A stretch of 64,000 bases of DNA from Salinibacillus xinjiangensis (GTDB lineage: Bacteria > Bacillota > Bacilli > Bacillales > Alkalibacillaceae), in the NCBI RefSeq assembly GCF_009649735.1, contig NZ_WJNH01000005.1, positions 241,633-305,632 on the forward strand. The letters run 5' to 3'. The translations under genes and the position numbers were made by a program. Positions 55,498 through 64,000 of the stretch are shown one piece after another. Positions within the stretch are counted from its first letter, which is position 1. Every line of letters begins with the position of its first letter. The notes beneath the pieces were generated by a model that saw only the letters and a program-made list of their open reading frames with translations, ran no database searches and had not been told where the DNA came from.

Positions 55498-56574
55498 TTA
55501 TTTAGAAGACCAAGCAGCTCTTATTTTCTTAATCACTGGTGTCGGTTCTACAAATACTTTAATAATTGTTAAAACTGGTACTGCTAAGATCATCCCAACA
55601 ATGCCAAAGGACTCTCCCCCAACTAGTAATGCGATGATAATGAGAACAGGATGAACATGTAGTGATTTTCCCACTATATAGGGTGATAGTAAATTACTTT
55701 CAATGAGCTGAACCCCAATCACTGCCAACACCACAAATAGAACTTGTTTAGCTGAAATAGTAAAGGCGATAATTACGGCGGGAATGGCGCCGAGAATTGG
55801 TCCAAAATAGGGAATGATGTTGGTTATCCCCATAAACGTTCCTAAAAGTAAAGGGTATCTCATATCAATGAACCAAAGCAAAGTCGATGAAATAACGCCC
55901 ACGAATAAACAGACGAGGAATTGGCCTCTTAAATATCCACCTAAGCTCTGATCAATACTTCCTAAAAAGGACTGATACTCACTTTTCCGTTTTTTCGGCG
56001 TTATAATTAGAAATGCTTTCTTCATTTTAGGAAAGTCCTTTAGAAAATAAAAGACGAGAATGGGGATTACAGCCGCAACAACGACAAAATCAGCGATTCC
56101 CGTTAACGAATAGATAATGTTTGTTAATAACTCTACTAGCACCTCTTCAACTTTGACAAATGCATCATCCATTTTTTCGTGTAGGTCCTCTGGAAAATCA
56201 GAGGTGCTTACATATAGATTATAGGTCCACTCTTGATAGGTTTGAATAAGCCGTGGCAAATAATCAATAAGACCCTTTAACTGCTTCACAAATACGGGGA
56301 CGGCTTTATAAATGCCTAAAGTAAGGCCGCCGAAAATTACTAAATAGATGACTAAAATGGCTGCCCACCTCGGGATAAACCGTCCTAATCCCTCCACTAA
56401 TGGGTACAGCAAATAAGCAATCAGGGATGAGATTAATATAGGTGTTAAAATCGTGAATAAAAACGAGAAAATAAATTGGTAAAAGGGGTACGTCTTTAAT
56501 AGCAAATAAAAGATTAGCGAAAGAATGAGCGCAACCCCTAACCCATACAATATCCTCTTCTCTTTACTAGTCAT
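55498..56574 (-). CDS. yrrI: AI-2E family transporter (YrrI)
   Basis: 358-residue polytopic membrane protein of the AI-2E/PerM family. N-terminal paired helices (LYGLGVALILSLIFYLLLKTY, FLFTILTPILISSLIAYLL), a periplasmic-type middle segment and C-terminal helices with GITNIIPYFGPILGAIPAVII, the family signature. Members transport varied solutes, including Na+ in exchange for protons in some halophiles; the substrate is not determined. ATG at 56574 follows GAGGGGG. Upstream of alaS as in B. subtilis. Confidence 0.9.
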   Translation of the reverse strand: MTSKEKRILYGLGVALILSLIFYLLLKTYPFYQFIFSFLFTILTPILISSLIAYLLYPLVEGLGRFIPRWAAILVIYLVIFGGLTLGIYKAVPVFVKQLKGLIDYLPRLIQTYQEWTYNLYVSTSDFPEDLHEKMDDAFVKVEEVLVELLTNIIYSLTGIADFVVVAAVIPILVFYFLKDFPKMKKAFLIITPKKRKSEYQSFLGSIDQSLGGYLRGQFLVCLFVGVISSTLLWFIDMRYPLLLGTFMGITNIIPYFGPILGAIPAVIIAFTISAKQVLFVVLAVIGVQLIESNLLSPYIVGKSLHVHPVLIIIALLVGGESFGIVGMILAVPVLTIIKVFVEPTPVIKKIRAAWSSK

Positions 56575-56591
56575 CCACAACCCCCTCATTC

Positions 56592-56646
56592 CTTTAACCC
56601 TTTAAAGCAACGAGGGTCTGACCCCCGTTGCTTTAAAGAGTTAAAG
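56592..56646. repeat. 55-bp palindrome with GGGTCTGACCC centre
   Basis: Arms of about 27 bp: CTTTAACCCTTTAAAG then CAACGAGGGTC pair with GACCCCCGTTG then CTTTAAAGAGTTAAAG, with only two or three mismatches. It sits immediately upstream of the yrrI ribosome binding site. I recall GGGGTCTGACCCC elements as dispersed repeats in Bacillaceae, unverified here. Confidence 0.8.
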
Positions 56647-56649
56647 TAG

Positions 56650-56680
56650 AATAGGGCAGCATGATGGCTGCCCTATTTTT
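56650..56680 (+). terminator. Hairpin with plus-strand T-run after the zinc-ribbon gene
   Basis: AATAGGGCAGC/GCTGCCCTATT (56650-56660 with 56667-56677) followed by T residues on the plus strand. On the minus strand, where the neighbouring gene lies, the T-run is weak, but it probably terminates that gene too. Confidence 0.7.
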
Positions 56681-56717
56681 TCATATTTGTTCATTTTTCC
56701 AAAGATTATTCAGCCCA

Positions 56718-56906
56718 TTACCACTGGGCGGACAAATCTTCTTCATTAAATAAATCATCAAGTGAGGATAGGGAGCCATCCTCCTCCACCTCATGAACTT
56801 TAATTCTACCATTGTCTACTGATAGCTCAATAAGACAATTCCAGCAGTAGAATTGTTGATGTCCGATTTTACCTAGATTATGACCTTGACAATTAGGGCA
56901 ATTCAC
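56718..56906 (-). CDS. Small zinc-ribbon protein
   Basis: 62 residues. Two CxxC knuckles, MNCPNCQGHNLGKIG and FYCWNCLIEL, form a zinc ribbon in the N-terminal half, with a short acidic C-terminal tail (DDLFNEEDLSAQW). No membrane segment. It lies between yrrI and recD2. I recall a similar small protein (YrzR) near yrrI in B. subtilis, but am not sure of the equivalence. Function unknown; zinc ribbons of this size often bind nucleic acid or protein partners. Confidence 0.8.
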   Translation of the reverse strand: MNCPNCQGHNLGKIGHQQFYCWNCLIELSVDNGRIKVHEVEEDGSLSSLDDLFNEEDLSAQW

Positions 56907-56980
56907 GATTCGGGCAACTCCTTTGAAGTTCTTTTCTATACATAAGGATTCCCGAGAAAGTGCCCTAATATACTCATAAT

Positions 56981-59311
56981 CTACATAAAATCATATGGAG
57001 ATAGCTCCTCTTCTTCCTCCTCCCCATCAGACTGTGGTTCTAAATCTGCATTTTGACTTCCAAACATAAACTCAATCCGTTTTGATAGAGTTGTATGACG
57101 AATGTTTTGATCCTCCGTTTGGACTCCCTCTAGAAAAGCCCTTTGATCCCCGCAAATAAACAACGACTTTTTACTTCTCGTAATTGCGGTATATAATAGA
57201 TTCTTGCGTAACATCCGACGATACTCCGGAAGAACCGGCATTACTACAATGGCGAACTCACTTCCCTGTGACTTATGAATGGAAATACAATAGGCGTGCA
57301 TTAGCTGATGGAGTTCAGAACGTACATAATATACTTCCTTCCCATCAAAGTCGACTACCAGCTGCTCCTGGTTCTCCTCTGTTTCCTCAGCCTTCAACAC
57401 GGAAATAACCCTGCCAATATCCCCGTTATAGACCCCTTTTTCCGGTTGATTAACGAGTTGAATAACTTTATCACCACCGCGAAAGACCATTTCATTAAAC
57501 TTCATTGATCGCTTTTGTTTCTTCGGTGGATTCAGCAGTTCTTGTAGTGTTTCATTTAACTTATTTATTCCCGCACTGGACCTATACATAGGCGCCAAAA
57601 CCTGAATATCCCGAATGGAATATCCTTTATCGACTGCTTTTTTCACCACGTCCTCAATAATCGAAACCGTTCGAGCTTGAGAGGAAGAAAAAAACGTAAA
57701 GTCATCCCCACGCTTTAGGGAGTCTTGATGACATTGATTATTTTTGATTTCATGGGCTAACTCAATAATTCGAGAGCCTTCTTTTTGGCGATAGATCTCT
57801 GTTAGTTGACAAGTAGGTATTTCATCAGAAACAAGTAAATCAGATAACACTTGTCCGGGGCCTACTGACGGTAACTGATCTTCATCACCTACTAATATGA
57901 CCTGAGCATGACTTGGGATTGCTCGAAATAATTGATTGGCTAACCAAATGTCTACCATCGAAAACTCATCAATAATAATCAGTTCACCGTCTAGTTGACG
58001 GCTTTGGTTAAACTCAAATTCCTCATTCCCAGACCAACCAAGTAAACGGTGAATGGTTTGAGCCTTTAACCCAGTAGCCTCAGACATACGCTTTGCTGCT
58101 CGACCCGTTGGAGCTGCCAAAATGAACGGTGATTGATCCTTCTCCTTACGCGCTTGAACCTTCTTTTGATTTAACCGATCATACACACCAATGATTCCTT
58201 TTATAACCGTGGTTTTCCCTGTCCCAGGACCTCCCGTTAGAATCATGACCTTTGAGTTTAATGCCTGCTCAATAGCATCATACTGTTCAGGTCCATAACT
58301 GATAGATTCATCCTCTTCAATTTCACCGAGTGCCTTCAAAATATCGGCTGTACCATATTCATCGTTCAGTTCTACATCCATAATTCGCTTTAATTGTGAG
58401 CTTAAGCCCTCTTCAGAAAAATATAAGGAAGGTAGGTATACTCGATCATCCTCCAAAACCAAGTATTTCTCTTCCGCTAGCTCTCTAACCTTTTGTTCGA
58501 TTACTTCATTGGTTGTAGTGGATTCAACTTCATTGAGTAATTTTCGAACTTCATCTGAAAGTGTATGAAGGTATTCATAAACATGGCCAAATTGTGATTT
58601 TTTCTGTAATATATGGAGACAACCAGCTTGAATACGAGTTGGATGATCACCGGCAATACCAAGGGATTTAGCAATATCATCTGCTCTTCTAAAGCCAAAG
58701 CCTTCGATTTCAAATACAAATTGATAAGGGTTCTCCTCTAATAGCTTTAACGTTTGCTCTTTATATAGTTCATAAATTTTTTGGGTAAGTTGTAGTCCAA
58801 TCCCATAGTCCGCTAACGCCATAACTACCCGTTCAAAGCCTTGATTTTCACGGAGGGTTTGACTAAAACTCTCAATCTTATTATGGGGAAATCCAGGAAT
58901 TTCGCGAAGTATGCTATCATCCTTTAAAATCCTATGTATCGCATTCTCCCCTAAGGTTTCGACTACCTTTTCAGCTGTTTTCTTCCCAATTCCATAAAAA
59001 ATATCACTAGATAAATAACGCACTAGACTATCTTTTGTCTTGGGTACCTCTCTCGTATAGGTAAAGACTTGATATTGCTGTCCAAATCTAGCATGCTGAT
59101 AAATAGAACCATAGAAGATATATTCCTGTTCTTGCTCTAGAGGTGGAAAATGGCCTTTGACAACTAGCTCCTTTTCCTTAATCGGTTCATTTGTATCTAG
59201 AATATGGATGAGGGCTATCGAAAATTTCTCCTCTTCATTATGGAAAATCGTTCGAATTAAACTTCCTTTGATATACCCTTTTTCATCCACATTATCGACT
59301 TCCATTGCCAT
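56981..59311 (-). CDS. recD2: RecD2-type ATP-dependent DNA helicase (YrrC)
   Basis: 776-residue SF1B helicase. The N-terminal OB-like and helix-hairpin-helix region (IFYGIGKKTAEKVVETLGEN, IPGFPHNKIESF) is typical of RecD2, which works without RecBC. Motor motifs: Walker A LTGGPGTGKTTVIKG near residue 355, DEFSMVD near 440, GDEDQLPSVGPGQVL, and motif VI HKSQGSEFAIVVMPV/LYTAITRSKK. 5'-3' unwinding in DNA repair and replication-fork maintenance. ATG follows GGGAGTTAG. Order recD2-TPR gene as in B. subtilis (yrrC-yrrB). Confidence 0.95.
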   Translation of the reverse strand: MAMEVDNVDEKGYIKGSLIRTIFHNEEEKFSIALIHILDTNEPIKEKELVVKGHFPPLEQEQEYIFYGSIYQHARFGQQYQVFTYTREVPKTKDSLVRYLSSDIFYGIGKKTAEKVVETLGENAIHRILKDDSILREIPGFPHNKIESFSQTLRENQGFERVVMALADYGIGLQLTQKIYELYKEQTLKLLEENPYQFVFEIEGFGFRRADDIAKSLGIAGDHPTRIQAGCLHILQKKSQFGHVYEYLHTLSDEVRKLLNEVESTTTNEVIEQKVRELAEEKYLVLEDDRVYLPSLYFSEEGLSSQLKRIMDVELNDEYGTADILKALGEIEEDESISYGPEQYDAIEQALNSKVMILTGGPGTGKTTVIKGIIGVYDRLNQKKVQARKEKDQSPFILAAPTGRAAKRMSEATGLKAQTIHRLLGWSGNEEFEFNQSRQLDGELIIIDEFSMVDIWLANQLFRAIPSHAQVILVGDEDQLPSVGPGQVLSDLLVSDEIPTCQLTEIYRQKEGSRIIELAHEIKNNQCHQDSLKRGDDFTFFSSSQARTVSIIEDVVKKAVDKGYSIRDIQVLAPMYRSSAGINKLNETLQELLNPPKKQKRSMKFNEMVFRGGDKVIQLVNQPEKGVYNGDIGRVISVLKAEETEENQEQLVVDFDGKEVYYVRSELHQLMHAYCISIHKSQGSEFAIVVMPVLPEYRRMLRKNLLYTAITRSKKSLFICGDQRAFLEGVQTEDQNIRHTTLSKRIEFMFGSQNADLEPQSDGEEEEEELSPYDFM

Positions 59312-59370
59312 GGATCTAACTCCCTTATCAATTCATTCCCTTGGACAACAACATATGCTATCCCAGAAGA

Positions 59371-60039
59371 CTACTCACTTTGGTCCTTTAATATTTCCTC
59401 TATCTTTCCTTTTCCGTTTGCCGCTAACAAATGGTCAGGCTGAATTCTTAAGGCTTCATCAAAGTGCTTCAGTGCTTGTTCAATATCCGATCTAAATAAA
59501 TAGCCAACGCCTAAATTATAGTGGGCATCACTATGTTCCGATTCTAATTTTAGCACTTTTTCCATGATTTCCATAGCTAAATTAATTTGTTCAGACTGTG
59601 CCAAAGCTAGTCCATACTGAAATAGAGCATCCACATCATCAGGCTTCAATTCTGATGCCCGCTGTAAATACGGCAAGGCAAAACGTGGCTGTTCTTGTTG
59701 TAAGAGAGACATACCGAGCATAAAATAAACATCACTATTTTCTAGCCCCTTTTGAATGGCTGTCTCAAAGTGCTCTTTCGCCTTTACAAAATCATCTTGC
59801 TCATAAAATGTATTTCCTAAACCGTAATAAGCAGTCGTAGCATTCTCATCTAATTCGATGGCTTTATCAAAAAATGCCTTAGCGCGGTCAAATTCATTGA
59901 GGTGGAGAAGCAGGTTCCCAAAATTTATGTATCCCACTGGGTCATTAGGCTCTTCTTCAATAGCCTCCGTAAATGCCTTACCTGCCTCTTCAAATTTTTG
60001 CTCTTTCATGTACTCAATACCTTGCTGAATGTTATTCAT
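59371..60039 (-). CDS. yrrB: TPR-repeat protein YrrB
   Basis: 222-residue protein made almost wholly of about six tetratricopeptide repeats, for example EAGKAFTEAIEEEPNDPVGY, RAKAFFDKAIELDENATTAY and QALKHFDEALRIQPDHLLAA. It is a soluble protein-protein interaction scaffold. In B. subtilis it lies beside yrrC and mnmA (trmU), as here. The specific partner is unknown; its persistent neighbourhood with tRNA thiolation genes suggests a link to RNA modification. Confidence 0.92.
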   Translation of the reverse strand: MNNIQQGIEYMKEQKFEEAGKAFTEAIEEEPNDPVGYINFGNLLLHLNEFDRAKAFFDKAIELDENATTAYYGLGNTFYEQDDFVKAKEHFETAIQKGLENSDVYFMLGMSLLQQEQPRFALPYLQRASELKPDDVDALFQYGLALAQSEQINLAMEIMEKVLKLESEHSDAHYNLGVGYLFRSDIEQALKHFDEALRIQPDHLLAANGKGKIEEILKDQSE

Positions 60040-60156
60040 TTCCCTTCACTCCTCACTGTTTATTTTACACACTAGAAAGGCCAGAAAAAACTAGTCATTC
60101 ATCCCTTTCTGAAGAAAAAGCATGAATCCCTGTTAATTCTGACCTGCAAGTAAATC

Positions 60157-62428
<2,272 letters not shown>

Positions 62429-62451
62429 ATGTCTTCACCTTCTTTATTTGC

Positions 62452-62874
62452 TTAAATATAGAACATATACCCTTCTTGATGAGGGTCATCATTAAAGCTT
62501 GCTAAATCCTTTAGGGTTGTAGTATCTAAGACATCCCTTACCGCATCACGCACTCTAAGCCAAAGCTCTTTTTTGGCTGGCTCTTCCTCTTCCATTCCTT
62601 CAACAATCATGATTGGGCCCTCTAAAATTCGAATAATATCACCTGCAGTCATTTGTTCAGGCGATTTCGTTAACAAGTATCCTCCATGTGCACCACGAAC
62701 ACTTTTCACTAGCCCTGCATTCCGTAATGGTGGAATTAATTGTTCTAAGTAATGCTCTGAGAGGTCATGATCTCTTGCAATTGATTTTAATGATAGGGGC
62801 TTTTGATCACCGTGATTCTTCGCCAGTGCAATCATAATGGTTAAACCGTATCTCCCCTTGGTTGAAATTTTCAC
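62452..62874 (-). CDS. cymR: Rrf2-family cysteine metabolism repressor CymR
   Basis: 140-residue Rrf2 transcription factor. Winged helix KISTKGRYGLTIMIALAKNH with SLKSIARDHDLSEHYLEQLI and LVKSVRGAHGGYLL, and a C-terminus KDLASFNDDPHQEGYMFYI close to B. subtilis CymR. It represses sulfur/cysteine uptake genes with O-acetylserine-thiol-lyase CysK as partner. It lacks the three-cysteine Fe-S motif of IscR. Start at GTG 62874, behind GGAGGAAA. The start region lies inside the 3' end of the upstream membrane gene. Confidence 0.94.
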   Translation of the reverse strand: MKISTKGRYGLTIMIALAKNHGDQKPLSLKSIARDHDLSEHYLEQLIPPLRNAGLVKSVRGAHGGYLLTKSPEQMTAGDIIRILEGPIMIVEGMEEEEPAKKELWLRVRDAVRDVLDTTTLKDLASFNDDPHQEGYMFYI

Positions 62875-63514
62875 TTCGTTTCCTCCTCCATTGTACATGT
62901 TCAATCCATCGTTTAGACTGTGGTAAGGTGTATCCAACAATTGGGCCGAGAGCAAGCGAAGCAACAATAGTGCCTACTCCTACAGGTCCGCCTAATAAAT
63001 AGCCTGTAATTAATACGAATACTTCAATTCCACTTCTAACCCATTGTACTTTCCAGCCAAATTTTTCTGTCAAGAAGAGCATGAGACTGTCACGTGGTCC
63101 TGCCCCCAGGTTTGCTGCTACATATAACCCCACTCCATAACCACAAACAACTAACCCTACTATTAAGGTGAGGATATCCATCCAAATTGGGCCAGGGTCT
63201 GGTAGTATGAATAAAAAGATATCTATAAAGACACCAACGAACACCATATTTAATATCGTACCTATTTTGGGCCACATTTTCATCGCAACACATGATATGG
63301 TCACAATGACAAGGCCGGCTAAGATACTCCACGTTCCTACCGTAAGTCCAAACTGAAGATATAATCCATAATGAAAAACATCCCATGGGCCTATACCTAA
63401 ATCTTTTGCTTTTATCATTAACGATATCCCAAAAGCTAAAGCCATGATTCCGATGATATAAAAGGACCATCGAATCCATATACTGTCTTGTTGTTTATCT
63501 GTCATCTTGCTCAT
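62807..63514 (-). CDS. YczE/YitT-like membrane protein
   Basis: 235 residues with five to six membrane segments (WSFYIIGIMALAFGISLMI at the start, MDILTLIVGLVVCGYGVGLYVAANLGAGPRD in the middle, which is the family hallmark). YczE-type integral membrane proteins are of unclear function; one is needed for lipopeptide production in B. subtilis. The last 20 or so residues are hydrophilic. The gene runs 68 bp into cymR in another frame, so the true C-terminus may be shorter if a sequence error is present. Not seen at this place in B. subtilis. Confidence 0.82.
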   Translation of the reverse strand: MSKMTDKQQDSIWIRWSFYIIGIMALAFGISLMIKAKDLGIGPWDVFHYGLYLQFGLTVGTWSILAGLVIVTISCVAMKMWPKIGTILNMVFVGVFIDIFLFILPDPGPIWMDILTLIVGLVVCGYGVGLYVAANLGAGPRDSLMLFLTEKFGWKVQWVRSGIEVFVLITGYLLGGPVGVGTIVASLALGPIVGYTLPQSKRWIEHVQWRRKRSENFNQGEIRFNHYDCTGEESR

Positions 63515-63695
63515 TCTCCTCTACCTCAAACTCTTTCTACTCGCTCGACTTACAAACAACAGATATTATAGCACGAATAACAAGTCCCTTGCATTTTTAA
63601 ATCATGACGCTTACGCTAATTAGAAAAATACGAATTACGTCAAACATGGCGAAAGTCGATGTTTTTACTTATACTTGAATCAGACTAAATGAATA

Positions 63696-64000
63696 AGCTG
63701 TTTTCGTAAACGTTTGTTGCTTTTATACTTCGTAGTAGATATAAAATGCGACGTAAATATAGCATGACTTGTTTCCAAATATCAATTTGATGATTGCGGA
63801 ACCATCGCTACGGAAATACACTTCGCTTTAGACTGTGTCTAATTCGTTTATTTAGAGCTAAACTATTGGAAAACAAAAGCTTTTAACCACGCATTCATCA
63901 AAACACTCCAATAGTGGAGGCAGAATACGGAGACTCCTATGGGAGGAAGCGTGGTGAAGACCCCGCAGGAAGCGGTCTTTGCTTCCGAGGAGGCTGAGGC
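63696..64000 (+). repeat. Second copy of the MITE-like structured repeat, cut by window edge
   Basis: Left terminus 63696-63755, then a body matching 10833 onward: GAACCATCGC...GGAAATACACTTCGCT (around 63800-63830) and the core GGCAGAATAC (63919-63928), continuing almost base for base to the window end. The right half lies outside. The 180 bp before it, between it and the YczE-like gene, hold nothing recognisable. Confidence 0.88.

Overview
The window is chromosomal DNA from an AT-rich, endospore-forming member of the Bacillaceae. The evidence is the presence of sigK, gpr, sda, yqfC/yqfD and yqxA, a comE competence locus with comER, hrcA under a CIRCE operator, a sigma-W-type promoter before yqeZ-floA, a T-box before alaS, and a gene order that follows two segments of the Bacillus subtilis chromosome (the yqf/yqe block and the yrr block). 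The proteins resemble but clearly differ from those of B. subtilis as I remember them. A Mrp-type Na+/H+ antiporter operon fits a salt- or alkali-tolerant species, but the genus cannot be fixed from this window.

Layout. 1-7.3 kb: phoH (cut by the window edge), yqfD, yqfC; a stress-membrane operon (a yqfB-position gene, floA, nfeD) with a sigma-W-like promoter; yqeY-rpsU with its own promoter; yqeW. 7.4-11.3 kb: deoC, a YpjP-family gene, an MFS exporter, a histidine phosphatase, then a complete copy of a dispersed structured repeat. 11.3-24.5 kb: mtaB, rsmE, prmA, dnaJ, dnaK, grpE, hrcA, then hemW, lepA, yqxA, gpr. 24.6-31 kb: rpsT, holA, yqzM, the comEC-comEB-comEA block and divergent comER. 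31.1-36.1 kb: the tightly packed yqeM-rsfS-yqeK-nadD-yhbY-aroE-yqeH-yqeG group (ribosome assembly, NAD and shikimate metabolism). 36.3-42.2 kb: DnaA boxes and sda, then mrpA-C-D-E-F-G without mrpB. 42.5-43.5 kb: uninterrupted sigK and a small Gly/Tyr-rich gene. 43.6-56.6 kb: mtnN, yrrS, pbpI, a repeat-rich non-coding stretch, greA, udk, yrrM, mltG, yrzB, ruvX, yrzL, alaS with its T-box, and an AI-2E-family gene. 56.7-63.5 kb: a small zinc-ribbon protein, recD2, a TPR protein, mnmA with its cysteine desulfurase, cymR, and a YczE-like membrane protein. The window ends inside a second copy of the dispersed repeat.

Most of the window is conserved housekeeping DNA. The parts that known genes do not explain are non-coding: (1) a 446-bp MITE-like element with 60-bp terminal repeats and a folded core, present at 10.8 kb and at the right edge, with a fragment at 47.4 kb; (2) a 51-52-bp tandem repeat whose units each contain an inverted repeat, between pbpI and greA; (3) two short palindromic elements (GTGCCAGGCAC pair at 2.1 kb; a 55-bp palindrome at 56.6 kb); (4) a possible structured RNA upstream of yqzM. 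Absences are also informative: no mrpB in the mrp operon, no spoIIP between gpr and yqxA, and no U32-peptidase-type genes between udk and yrrM. Motif positions and mismatch counts were made by eye. Family assignments and B. subtilis comparisons come from memory, not database searches.
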